In this document: piece by piece, positions 43,757 through 52,536 of the stretch | Layout of the letters: every line of letters starts with the position of its first letter | Position numbering within the stretch: position 1 is the stretch's first letter | Assembly: GCF_004197395.1 (NCBI RefSeq) | Contig: NZ_SELS01000005.1 | Span: forward strand, 1 to 64,000 | Reading direction: 5' to 3' | DNA from: Paraburkholderia sp. UYCP14C | GTDB taxonomy: Bacteria > Pseudomonadota > Gammaproteobacteria > Burkholderiales > Burkholderiaceae | Length of the DNA stretch: 64,000 bases | Program-made: the position numbers and the translations under genes | Notes under the pieces: model-generated | The model's input: only the letters and a program-made list of their open reading frames with translations | Told to the model about the DNA's origin: nothing | Database searches by the model: none

Positions 43757-45073
43757 ATGAAAGTCGTAGAGGAACAAACCTTGCCGCCGCGAAACCCGGC
43801 CTACGCGGATACCGCGAAGCGCTCCAGGGTCCGGTATGTCGTGCTCTCGATGTTGCTCGTGGCCACCATCCTCAACTACGTGGACCGCTCGGCGCTAGGC
43901 ATCGTCGCACCGGGTCTTTCGAAGGGGCTGGCGCTCGACAGGATGCAGATGGGTGAGCTGTTTGCCGCATTCGGCCTTGCCTATTCCATTGCTCTGTTGC
44001 CCGGCGGCGTGCTGACCGACGTTCTCGGCTCGCGCGTGGCGTATGCACTGTCTCTAGTCGGCTGGTCGTTCGCCACGCTGACGCAGGGTCTCGCGACCGG
44101 CTATCACATGCTGCTCGGATCGCGGCTCGCCATCGGCGCACTGGAGGCACCCGCGTTCCCTTCGAACGCGCGCGCCGTAACGTTGTGGTTTCCCGCCAGA
44201 GAGCGGGGCTTCGCAACCAGTGTCTACGTGATGGGGCAATACATCGGCACCCCCTTGTTTACCGGCCTGTTGTTGTGGATCTCCGCCGCGTACGGCTGGC
44301 GCACGGTGTTCTTCGTGACGGGCGGCTTCGGCATCCTGTTCAGTCTCCTCTGGTACCGGGTGTATCGCGACCCGCATCAGCACGCGGGCGTCAATGCCGC
44401 GGAGCTGCAGTACATCAATGACGGCGCTACGACGGCGCGCAAGCCTCGCGAGAAATTCGACTGGCGCATGGCGCTCAAGCTGCTCAGCTACCGGCAAATT
44501 CTTGCTATCTGTCTTGGCAAGTTCTGCAATAACACCTTGCTGGTCTTCTTCACCACCTGGTTCATGACTTATCTGATCGAAGCGCGTCACATGTCGATCA
44601 TCAAGGTCGGGATCTTTCAGGCGCTGCCCTTTATCGGCGCGACGCTCGGGATTCTTCTCGCGGGCTCTCTGTCGGATTTTTTCATCCGGCGCGGGGTGTC
44701 GATTTCCACTGCGCGCAAGGCGCCGCTCATCATCGGCACGCTGCTCGGCGCATCGATCGTGCTCGTCAATTTCGTCGAGTCGAACGAGGCGGTGATCGCG
44801 ATCCTGACTATCGCATTCTTCGCACAGGGCGTCGGCTCGATGTCGTGGGCCGCCGTCTCCGAAATCGCGCCTCGTCAGTACGTGGGACTGACGAGCAGCA
44901 TCACCAGCCTCGCAGCCAATATCGCGGGAGTCACCACGCCGCTGATGATCGGCTACATCACCCACCATACCGGCCACTTCTATTGGGCGCTCAATATGAT
45001 GGGCGCGATCTGCCTGCTCGGCGCGCTCTCCTACTCCGCGCTGCTGGGCAAACTCTCCCGCATCGAACTGTGA
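43757..45073 (+). CDS. MFS transporter, anion:cation symporter family
   Basis: This 438-residue, 12-helix ACS-family carrier has ATILNYVDRSALGIVAPGL in helix 1, ALPGGVLTDVLGSRVAYAL between helices 2 and 3 and RLAIGALEAPAFPSNARAVT in helix 4. Relatives import hexuronates, galactarate, tartrate, phthalate or other organic acids with protons or sodium. It is the second gene of the operon behind the SDR and should import the substrate of that pathway. AAGGAGAC precedes the ATG. Confidence 0.83.
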   Translation: MKVVEEQTLPPRNPAYADTAKRSRVRYVVLSMLLVATILNYVDRSALGIVAPGLSKGLALDRMQMGELFAAFGLAYSIALLPGGVLTDVLGSRVAYALSLVGWSFATLTQGLATGYHMLLGSRLAIGALEAPAFPSNARAVTLWFPARERGFATSVYVMGQYIGTPLFTGLLLWISAAYGWRTVFFVTGGFGILFSLLWYRVYRDPHQHAGVNAAELQYINDGATTARKPREKFDWRMALKLLSYRQILAICLGKFCNNTLLVFFTTWFMTYLIEARHMSIIKVGIFQALPFIGATLGILLAGSLSDFFIRRGVSISTARKAPLIIGTLLGASIVLVNFVESNEAVIAILTIAFFAQGVGSMSWAAVSEIAPRQYVGLTSSITSLAANIAGVTTPLMIGYITHHTGHFYWALNMMGAICLLGALSYSALLGKLSRIEL

Positions 45074-45099
45074 CGCCTTCGCCTATCCGGAGAAAACGA

Positions 45100-45492
45100 A
45101 TGGTTGAATTCAAGTGGGATCATCTGCAACTTTGCTCGGCGGATGCCGAAGCGACCGCTGCCTGGTTTGCGCGCTGCCTGAACGCCGAAATCGTGCGGCG
45201 GCCCGGGCGGGTGGATCTGCGCATCGGCAGCATCAATCTTTTCATCACGCCGCTGGCGAACGCGCAAACTGGCCGGCTACCGGATGGCGAGCGAAGGCAA
45301 GGCATCGATCATTTTGGCGTGGTCGTGGACGATCTCGACGCTGCGTTCGAGCATCTGTTGCGCTGCGACGCGGAGATCGTGGAGCCGATCAAGCAGGTAC
45401 GCGCAGGGGTCAGAGCCTGCTTCGTGCGATCGCCGGGCGACATCCTCGTCGAGATCCTGGAGCGGCGGCCCGCAGAGATGACTTTTACGTGA
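45100..45492 (+). CDS. VOC-fold protein of the catabolic cluster
   Basis: This 130-residue single vicinal-oxygen-chelate module has the first ligand H7 in KWDHLQLC, a middle histidine in GIDHFGVVVDD and a final glutamate in GDILVEILE, so a metal site is plausible. It lies 26 bases after the MFS gene, with CGGAGAAAA before the start. It could be an isomerase, epimerase or dioxygenase of the same pathway; the sequence does not decide. Confidence 0.78.
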   Translation: MVEFKWDHLQLCSADAEATAAWFARCLNAEIVRRPGRVDLRIGSINLFITPLANAQTGRLPDGERRQGIDHFGVVVDDLDAAFEHLLRCDAEIVEPIKQVRAGVRACFVRSPGDILVEILERRPAEMTFT

Positions 45493-45599
45493 AAAGACGT
45501 CACCATTGGCGCTAGCTCGGTCGCGCTTGCATGCCACGCGCGATCCGCACCGTCACTCCTCAGCTGCGGCGTTGCGCAGCATTACCTGCCTGCCATCCC

Positions 45600-46844
45600 A
45601 TGCGAAACTGGATCACTCTGACCGAAGCGGCTCGACAACTCGGAGTGCAGGCGCAGACTGTCTATGCGTACGTAAGCCGGGGGACCATCGCGGTCATGAC
45701 GGATCCGCGCGACCCGCGCAAGAGCCTCTATCGTGCGGAGGACGTCGCCAGTCTGTGTCGAAAGAAACAGGTGGGACGCAAGCGCGAGGCGCTCGCCGCC
45801 GGGATGATATTCGGCGCGGAGCCCTGCATTTACAGCGGCATCACCACGTTCTCGAAGGGCCGGCCGTATTACCGCGGACGGGACAGCATCCGGCTTTCGA
45901 ACACGGCGACGCTTGAAGAGGTGGCTGCCATTCTGTGGAATGCGCGCGGGCCGGTTTCGTTCGATGCCGGTGATCTGCCGCTGCAGGGCGACGAGCGCGG
46001 CAGGCAATGCGCATTCACCTCGCTGGCGGCGCTCGCGGCCAACGGGCACTCGATCCTCGGGCGCACGGACAGCGCACTGCATGTCGAAGCTGGCCGGCTC
46101 GTCGCGCTGATCGCGCAAGCGTTTGGCGCGCAGTGTGACGCAAATGCCCCATGGACACATGAACGACTCGCGCTCGGTTGGGGCCAGGACCGCGATGCCG
46201 CCGAGCTCATCCGCCGTGCGATGGTCCTCGTGGCCGACCACGAGATAACGAGTTCGGCCTTCGCCGCCAGGATCACTGCCTCCACCGGTGCATCGCTGCC
46301 GGGATGCCTGCTCACGGGGCTCGCGACCTTATCGGGCCCGCTGCATGGCGATGCGTCCGGCCGCGTGCGGGCCGTGTTCGACGATGTCGGAAGACTCGGT
46401 GCGGAACACGTGGTTGCGCATCACCTGCAGTCGGCCATTCCCATCCCCGGGTTCGGACATCATCTCTATCCGGACGGCGATCCGCGCGCGGCCGCATTGC
46501 TCGAAGTGCTGAATCCACCTCGGGAGCTCGTCTCGTTCATCAACAGGGTGGTGGAGCTGACAGGGCTCCAGCCGAATATCGACGTTGCGCTTGCGGCCCT
46601 GTCGGCACAGCTGGCGTTACCACGCGATACGTCGTTCGCGTTGTTCGCCACGGCCAGAAGCGTGGGCCTGCTCGCGCATTGCATCGAGCAGCTCCGGGTG
46701 GGCAAAGTCATACGGCCACGCAGCCGCTATACCGGGCGCGCGCTGGAGGACGCCAACCCGCCGCTGCTCGCGCAAGGCGCGGAGAAGATGCCCGATCCGG
46801 TCACGCTCGACAAGAATCGTCTGTTCAAGGCGGTTGATCCCTGA
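45600..46844 (+). CDS. Citrate synthase homologue with N-terminal helix-turn-helix domain
   Basis: This 414-residue protein begins with a MerR/excisionase-type helix-turn-helix (about 5-55, ITLTEAARQLGVQAQTVYAYVSRGTI and YRAEDVASL) followed by a citrate synthase fold. The catalytic residues of citrate synthase are kept: H249 in GPLHGDAS, H287 in GFGHHLYPDGDPR and D343 in LPRDTSFALF. ADHEITSSAFAAR and TARSVGLLAH also fit. It may condense an acyl-CoA with a keto acid, or act as a metabolite-sensing regulator. The cluster has no other DNA-binding protein but does carry two palindromic operators. ATG 45600 is the start where the HTH begins; an ATG at 45531 would add 23 residues. Confidence 0.8.
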   Translation: MRNWITLTEAARQLGVQAQTVYAYVSRGTIAVMTDPRDPRKSLYRAEDVASLCRKKQVGRKREALAAGMIFGAEPCIYSGITTFSKGRPYYRGRDSIRLSNTATLEEVAAILWNARGPVSFDAGDLPLQGDERGRQCAFTSLAALAANGHSILGRTDSALHVEAGRLVALIAQAFGAQCDANAPWTHERLALGWGQDRDAAELIRRAMVLVADHEITSSAFAARITASTGASLPGCLLTGLATLSGPLHGDASGRVRAVFDDVGRLGAEHVVAHHLQSAIPIPGFGHHLYPDGDPRAAALLEVLNPPRELVSFINRVVELTGLQPNIDVALAALSAQLALPRDTSFALFATARSVGLLAHCIEQLRVGKVIRPRSRYTGRALEDANPPLLAQGAEKMPDPVTLDKNRLFKAVDP

Positions 46845-46931
46845 GAAGGCGTACCGATCGATCTCCGCTGAAAGAAATTTTCGAGGCGAATCGGCTTTCG
46901 GGAAGCCGTTTATTTGTGTGGCCGAACGCAA

Positions 46932-47513
46932 TCAGTTCTTCCTGATTGCCGCCGCGATATCCCGACTCACCAACCCCAGCGCGTGATCGTGGGCGGCGAC
47001 AAGCGCGTCGTAAGCCTGCCCTTGTGCAGGCACGCGTGCGAGCGTGTGTCCGGCGATCGGAGTCGCCTTCCCTGGAGGCCAGATCGTCCACAGTGCGTCG
47101 ATAGTCGCCGTGTCTCCCGGTACCGAATCGAATTGCATCACGTCAACGCGCACCCGCCACATTGGCAAGCTACCCGAGTCTGCCGCGTAGACGCTGACCT
47201 GTTCGGAGCCAAGCAGCACCGCCAGATTTCCGGCGATAGTCCGCTGGATATTGCCCTTGAGCGGCTCGGCCCAGCGCTCGAACACGTTAGGCCACACCTG
47301 ATTGTCGGCAAGGCTTACGACGATTTGCTGTCGGTCAACCAGTTGTGGAATCGTGACCGGGTTCACCACGACATATAACGGCACCGAAGTTCCCATGGTG
47401 GTGAGCGTCGCGTCTGGCTTCAGCCGGTAGAAGCTAGACGCGGGTGAACTGCCGCAGCCGCCAAGCGACACTGTCAACAGCACCAGAACGAAGGGCACAA
47501 GGGCGCGCGTCAC
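46932..47513 (-). CDS. pqiC: PqiC-like outer-membrane lipoprotein
   Basis: This 193-residue lipoprotein (lipobox SLGGC, C20) of the ABC-type transport auxiliary/PqiC family shows VPLYVVVNPVTIPQLVDRQQIVV and SDNQVW-like core segments, here LADNQVWPNVFERWAEPLK. PqiC sits in the outer membrane and meets the PqiB tube that bridges the envelope for lipid movement. Its ATG overlaps the pqiB stop (ATGA), so it is the last gene of pqiABC. Confidence 0.88.
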   Translation of the reverse strand: MTRALVPFVLVLLTVSLGGCGSSPASSFYRLKPDATLTTMGTSVPLYVVVNPVTIPQLVDRQQIVVSLADNQVWPNVFERWAEPLKGNIQRTIAGNLAVLLGSEQVSVYAADSGSLPMWRVRVDVMQFDSVPGDTATIDALWTIWPPGKATPIAGHTLARVPAQGQAYDALVAAHDHALGLVSRDIAAAIRKN

Positions 47514-49132
47514 GGCTTGGTCTCCTTCTGCTTGCCGCGAATCAACGCTTCCGGATGTTGCTCCAGATAATCGGCAAGCGTTCGGAAAGCCGTAGCGGTG
47601 CGCGAAAGCTCCTGTACCGCGTCGTTCGCGTTCTGCTGCAGACCCGAGTCCGGCTGCAGCACATTGTTGGCCGAGTCAAGCGCCGCGTGGGCCGCGGCGA
47701 GTGTGCCGTGCGCTTGCGGAACAACCTCGGTGTCGAGCTGGTCGAGCAGCGTCTTCGCACTCACCAGCGTCTGCTGCGTATTCTTGCCAATCGCCGCAAA
47801 AGGGATCGTGTTCAGCTTCGCAAGGAGTTCCGTGACGTTGTCCTCCAGCCGCTGCAGGTTACCGGGTATGGTCGGCAGCTCTGGAGGTGATGACGCCCAG
47901 TTGACCGTGGCTTTTGGCGCGTTGGGAAAAAAGTCGGCGGTCAGGTACAGTTGCCCGGTCAGCAGATTGCCCGTTTTAAGCTGGAGACGCAGTCCCTTTT
48001 CGATGAGGCGATCCACGGTCGCGTGAGGATCGTTGCTCAGGTGGCCGCTGGCGCTAGTGCCCGTGTTGGTCCTATAGTGGGACGCGAAGAGTTGCGGATA
48101 AAGATTGATTTCCACTGGGATGGTGAACCTCTCCGTCTTGGGATCATAATTTGTATAGATCGCTGTCACTTCGCCGACCACAATGCCACGGAAGTCGACC
48201 GGCGCACCCACGGTCAATCCACGGACCGATTCGGCGAAGTTCGCGACGAACTTGTCGACGACCTGATAGTGCGCCTTCATCGCGTCAGCCCGATCTGGGA
48301 ACAACGTAAAGGTTGACTCGCTCGCAGCGACGGTCTCGTCGACCGCGCCCGGCAGCGACTCGAATGCCACGCCGCCGATCATGATCGACACGAGCGACTG
48401 CGAGTTCACCTGAACGCCAGTCGCCCCGATTGTCACGTCGACACCGCTTGCGTGCCAGAAGCGGGTATCCGCAAGAACGAACCTGTCATACGGCGAGTTG
48501 ATAAATACGCGCAGCGTTACGCCGTGTCCATCAGGATCGAGCTTGTAGCTGGATATCTGTCCGACCTGCAGCCGTCGGAAGAACACCGGCGTGCCGACAT
48601 CGAGCGAGCCCATATTCGTGCTTTTCAGGACGAATTCGCGCCCCGGCACATCACTCGTGATCACCGGCGGGACTTCGAGACCGATGAAGTCGCGACGTCC
48701 GGTCTTCGATTTACCTACGTCCATTTCAACGTAGGAGCCGGACAGAAGCGTGGTGATACCGGACACTGTCCCGCCGGATATACGTGGGCGGACGACCCAG
48801 AATCGGGTGTCGTCGACGAGCAGTTTCGACGCATTTTTGTTGATGTCCGCGGACGCTGTGACTCGGGTGCTATCGGCGGTCAACGTTACGGTCTTGATGA
48901 CCCCGATGTCGACGTTCTTGAGCTTGATTTTCGTCTTGCCCGCCTCAATACCGTCAGCGGTTGCGAAGCCGATCGTGATCGTTGGCCCCTTCTCGATCAC
49001 CGCCTTGACAGCCAGCCACCCGCCGATCAGGACCGCGAAGATGGGTACGAGCCACACTACCTGGAGGCGCCAGCGCGATCGCGGCACAGGCTCCGCGTCG
49101 GGAATATCAGGCTGTTTCTCGAGTCCTGGCAT
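47510..49132 (-). CDS. pqiB: PqiB, MCE-domain intermembrane lipid transport tube protein
   Basis: This 540-residue protein has one membrane anchor (about 23-45, VVWLVPIFAVLIGGWLAVKAV) followed by three MCE (MlaD-like) domains, starting near PTITIGFATADGIEAGKTKIKLK, VPGREFVLKSTNMGSLDVGTPVFF and SVRGLTVGAPVDFRGIVVGEV. A long C-terminal helix (NLQRLEDNVTELLAKLN onward) closes the needle. This is the full domain set of PqiB, which forms hexameric tubes across the periplasm. The start lies 26 bases inside the end of pqiA; pqiC follows with overlapping codons. Confidence 0.92.
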   Translation of the reverse strand: MPGLEKQPDIPDAEPVPRSRWRLQVVWLVPIFAVLIGGWLAVKAVIEKGPTITIGFATADGIEAGKTKIKLKNVDIGVIKTVTLTADSTRVTASADINKNASKLLVDDTRFWVVRPRISGGTVSGITTLLSGSYVEMDVGKSKTGRRDFIGLEVPPVITSDVPGREFVLKSTNMGSLDVGTPVFFRRLQVGQISSYKLDPDGHGVTLRVFINSPYDRFVLADTRFWHASGVDVTIGATGVQVNSQSLVSIMIGGVAFESLPGAVDETVAASESTFTLFPDRADAMKAHYQVVDKFVANFAESVRGLTVGAPVDFRGIVVGEVTAIYTNYDPKTERFTIPVEINLYPQLFASHYRTNTGTSASGHLSNDPHATVDRLIEKGLRLQLKTGNLLTGQLYLTADFFPNAPKATVNWASSPPELPTIPGNLQRLEDNVTELLAKLNTIPFAAIGKNTQQTLVSAKTLLDQLDTEVVPQAHGTLAAAHAALDSANNVLQPDSGLQQNANDAVQELSRTATAFRTLADYLEQHPEALIRGKQKETKP

Positions 49133-50408
49133 GATCTTGCTCCACTTCGTCCCATATCAGGCGGGGATCGAACGCCATCGCCGCGAACATCGTCAGCACC
49201 ACCACTGCGCCAAATGCGATTGCCGCATTACCGGCCTGGATCGTCGCCAGTGCCTGGAACTGCACGAGCGCGACGAGCATCGTGATCACGTAGATATCGA
49301 GCATCGACCAGCGCCCCACAAACTCGACCATCCGATAGATCCTTGTGCGCTCGACGGGGTGCCAGCGCGAGTGCATCTGCGTCGAGATCGTCAGGTATCC
49401 GAGCGCGAGGATCTTGAGCATCGGAACAGCGATGCTGGCGACGAACACGACGATCGCCAGCGGCCAGGACCCGGATGTCCAGAGGTAGACGACGCCAGAG
49501 AGGATCGTGTCGTTCTCCGTCCCGAAGAGCGAGTTCGTGTACATCACAGGCAACACGTTGGCTGGGATATACATCACCATCGCGGTAATCAGGAAAGCCC
49601 ACGTGCGCGACAGGCTTGCAGGCTTGCGCAGGTGCATCGCTGCACCACAGCGCGGGCAATTGAATGCGTGAGCATGAGCATGAGCGTTAGCCTGCGCCCT
49701 GGCGAGCAGTCCACAATCGTGACACCGCGCGAGACCGCATCGTGCTGCGGTAAGCGCGCCCTGCAGCGATGCCTCGTCGAGGCTCGGCAACGCGCCGGCA
49801 TGCTCAACGACAGCGACGCGCGACCACAGGTTGCGCGAATCGAAAGCTGCGCCCGCCGCCGCCAGTACGAACATCAGGGTTCCGAACGACCACAGCGCGG
49901 GGCCCACGACCACCCCTGCGATCGCGGATAACTTCACGAGCGCAACCAGCAAGCCCAGGATCAGCACTTCGGTCATTCCCCATGGCTGGCAGAGGTGACA
50001 CAGCCGGAACATAAGCGGACCGCCCCAAGGCAGACGGTCAAACTTGAGTGGTATCAGTAGCCATAGCATGCTCGCGGTCTGCAAGATCGGCATCAGGACC
50101 GTGGTTGCAAACACCAGCCCCGCAATTGGCCACTTTCCGTCGGCATACAGCGCGCTAACGGCGCCCAGGAGCGTTGTCTCTACGACAGTTCCATTAACCG
50201 ATAGTCCGACGATGGGGTACAGATTCGAAACTGCGAAGAGTACCGCTGCGGCGATAGAAAACGCGAGTGCGCGTTCGAGGCTGTTGGGGATCTCGCGACA
50301 TAGCTGGGCCCGGCAGCGTCGGCATCGCAAACCGCCACCCTCCGGTACGGGCACCTCCCGCTGCAGGAGATCGCATTCGTGGCAGGCGATGAGCTTCCCG
50401 TGATTCAT
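49107..50408 (-). CDS. pqiA: PqiA inner-membrane protein
   Basis: This 433-residue inner-membrane protein is made of two similar halves. Each half has a four-cysteine zinc ribbon (CHEC/CRRC near residues 8-36, and CHDC/CPRC near 225-255) and four membrane helices. A short His-Ala repeat (ANAHAHAHAF) lies between the cysteine pairs of the second ribbon. PqiA anchors the PqiB tube in lipid transport and envelope stress defence. The ATG at 50408 follows CAGGTGA; the frame is open 24 codons upstream without family similarity. It is the first gene of pqiABC. Confidence 0.9.
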   Translation of the reverse strand: MNHGKLIACHECDLLQREVPVPEGGGLRCRRCRAQLCREIPNSLERALAFSIAAAVLFAVSNLYPIVGLSVNGTVVETTLLGAVSALYADGKWPIAGLVFATTVLMPILQTASMLWLLIPLKFDRLPWGGPLMFRLCHLCQPWGMTEVLILGLLVALVKLSAIAGVVVGPALWSFGTLMFVLAAAGAAFDSRNLWSRVAVVEHAGALPSLDEASLQGALTAARCGLARCHDCGLLARAQANAHAHAHAFNCPRCGAAMHLRKPASLSRTWAFLITAMVMYIPANVLPVMYTNSLFGTENDTILSGVVYLWTSGSWPLAIVVFVASIAVPMLKILALGYLTISTQMHSRWHPVERTRIYRMVEFVGRWSMLDIYVITMLVALVQFQALATIQAGNAAIAFGAVVVLTMFAAMAFDPRLIWDEVEQDHARTRETA

Positions 50409-50680
50409 TGGGTCACCTGTGAAACAGGTTGCGAAACTGCGGCTTGCGGTTACGACTGTCCGCTCTCCCGAACCGGCCATCGGCCCGTTCTGCTCGAAGA
50501 TGACCGCTTAAAGCTTCCTTAAGCTTCCAACTGTCTCTTGAACCAGTCGCACCCATACCCGTCACGACGACGGTCCACGCGGCTGTCCGCCTAAAGTTTG
50601 GCTAGCGGTCCGCTCTATCGCAATGAGACCTTGGTCTCATATCGATCTCGATGAGAAGCGCGTGGATGCCAGAAGCAAAA
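50409..50680. promoter_or_regulatory. Upstream region of pqiABC with a perfect palindrome
   Basis: No CDS lies here. The 18-base perfect palindrome ATGAGACC-TT-GGTCTCAT occupies 50623-50640, about 215 bases before pqiA. Near 50508-50528 the word TTAAGCTTCC occurs twice, nearly head to tail. Either could be a regulator site for the pqi operon, which in enterobacteria is SoxS-controlled; no regulator is encoded next to it here. Confidence 0.45.
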
Positions 50681-50708
50681 AATGGCCGCAGCGGTGGCTG
50701 CGGCCATT
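50675..50708 (-). terminator. Terminator of the llpE-bpeEF-oprC operon
   Basis: AATGGCCGCAG (50681-50691) and its exact complement (50698-50708) form an 11-base stem with a six-base loop. On the minus strand it is followed by a T-run (six A residues just before it on the plus strand). It lies about 150 bases after the oprC stop. Confidence 0.85.
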
Positions 50709-50855
50709 CGTAGACTGACTAAAAACAAAAGCGACGCAAGTCCTCGTCGGCACTCATTCACGCGCTAATGAATAGTGTCTGTTTGCCGCAAAGCTTGCGC
50801 GCGGCCCGGCGTCGTTGCTGAGGTCGATGAAACGCTAGCTAACAGATTCAAGGAT

Positions 50856-52523
50856 TCAGCGCTTCGCCACCTGCTGCTGCGCTGAAACCGATGCAGCCTC
50901 AGCCGTGGTGCCGGATGCCGCAGCCAGCGAGGCCACCGTGCCTCCGGCAGCACCAGCCGGTGCCGGCGCCGCCCCCACCGCCGTATCCCCCGCCGCCACC
51001 TCGCCCCAACCGCCACCGAGCGCGCGAATCAGATTCACGGTCGAGACCGCCTGCGTGCCCGCCAGATGGCTCGCCTGCAATTGCGTCTGCAGCACCTGCC
51101 GCTCGCCATCGATCACGTCGAGATAGCTGACCGCGCCCTCCGTGTACTGCGTGCGCGACAGATGCGCGGCGCGCTGCGACGCATCGACCGCGTCGTTCTG
51201 CTCGCGCATCTGATCGTCGAGCAGGCGCAGATCGGCGAGATTGTCCTCGACCTCACGGAACGCGACGAGCACCTGCTGGCGATATTGCGCGACGTCCTCG
51301 TCGTACTTCGAACGGGCCTGCGCGAGATTGGCCTTGCGACGACCACCATCGAAGATCGGCACCGTCAGCGCGGTACCCGCCAGCGGACCGAGGATGAACG
51401 CGCGGCTCGACCACATGAACAGATCGCCGAGGGTCGCCGATTCAAAGCCGAACGCGCCGGTGATGTCGAGCTTCGGGAAGAACGCCGACTTCGCGAGCCC
51501 GACGCGTGCATTCGCTGCCTGCATCGCGCGTTCCGCTGCCGCGATGTCAGGCCTGCGTTCGAGCAGCGCCGACGGCAAACCGGGCGGCACGCGCACCGTC
51601 ACGGGCGCGAGCGGCTCTTCCGCGAACGTGAAATCCGCGGGCGGCTTGCCGAGCAGAATCGCGAGACTATGCTCCGAGGCCGCCCGTTGCCGCGCGACGC
51701 CGACCGCATCGGCACGCGCGATGGCGAGCTCGTTACGCGCGCGCGACAGGTCCAGCTCGCTGATATCGCCTTCCTTGAAGCGCCGCTGGACGAGCTTCAG
51801 CGTGTCTTCGCGCAACGCGACGGTGCGGCGATACAGGTCCTGGTCGGTATCGAGTTCGCGCAACTGGAAGTAGTTTTGCGCGACGTCGGCCTGCAACGAC
51901 AGCTGCACCGAACGGAACAGTGCTTCGCTCTGCTGCTCGTCCGAGCGCGACGCGTTCACGTTCGAGCTGACGCGCCCGAACAGATCCGCTTCATATGACG
52001 CGCCGACCTGCGCGCGCCAGATCGTGCCGGTCGTTCCACCCGCGCTGTCCGGCTGGAACTGCGACGCCGCCGACGCACGCTCGCGCGTCGGGCCGAAGCC
52101 CGCGTCGAACTTCGGGAACCAGTCGGACTGCGCCGCCTGCGTAACCGCGCGTGCCTGCTGCACGCGCGCGGCCGCGGCCTTCAGGTCCTGGTTCGCGGCG
52201 GCGGCCTGCTGTTCGAGCGCGTCGAGTTGCGAGTCGCCGAACACCTTCCACCATTCGCCGCGCAGCGCGTCGTCGGCGGGCTGGGCCGCTTTCCACGTGC
52301 CGTTGTTTTGTGCGGACGCGGCCGAACCTGCCGGCGCGCCCGACGCCGACGCAGCCGACGTCGCCACCGCGGGCGCTTCCTTGAACGCCGCCGGCGTATC
52401 GACATCGGGACGCTTGTACGTCGGCTCGACCGAGCAGGCGGCCAGCAGCGCAATTAGCAAACCGCTTGCGGCCGCGCGGCCCCAACCGCGCAAAGATGCA
52501 AAGCGAGATTCAAAGCGTTTCAT
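50856..52523 (-). CDS. oprC: RND efflux outer-membrane channel lipoprotein (OprC/OpcM-like)
   Basis: This 555-residue protein of the NodT/OprM outer-membrane factor family has lipobox LLAAC (C30). It carries the duplicated helical-hairpin repeats of TolC-like channels, with LFGRVSSNVNASRSDEQQSEA, ELDLSRARNELAIARADAV and ERRPDIAAAERAMQAANARVGLAKSAFFP as typical segments. The C-terminus ends in an Ala/Gly/Thr-rich tail from about 505. It starts 13 bases after bpeF and completes the tripartite pump. The Burkholderia operon llpE-ceoA/bpeE-ceoB/bpeF-opcM/oprC has the same order. Confidence 0.88.
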   Translation of the reverse strand: MKRFESRFASLRGWGRAAASGLLIALLAACSVEPTYKRPDVDTPAAFKEAPAVATSAASASGAPAGSAASAQNNGTWKAAQPADDALRGEWWKVFGDSQLDALEQQAAAANQDLKAAAARVQQARAVTQAAQSDWFPKFDAGFGPTRERASAASQFQPDSAGGTTGTIWRAQVGASYEADLFGRVSSNVNASRSDEQQSEALFRSVQLSLQADVAQNYFQLRELDTDQDLYRRTVALREDTLKLVQRRFKEGDISELDLSRARNELAIARADAVGVARQRAASEHSLAILLGKPPADFTFAEEPLAPVTVRVPPGLPSALLERRPDIAAAERAMQAANARVGLAKSAFFPKLDITGAFGFESATLGDLFMWSSRAFILGPLAGTALTVPIFDGGRRKANLAQARSKYDEDVAQYRQQVLVAFREVEDNLADLRLLDDQMREQNDAVDASQRAAHLSRTQYTEGAVSYLDVIDGERQVLQTQLQASHLAGTQAVSTVNLIRALGGGWGEVAAGDTAVGAAPAPAGAAGGTVASLAAASGTTAEAASVSAQQQVAKR

Positions 52524-52536
52524 TGTTGTTTTCTCC

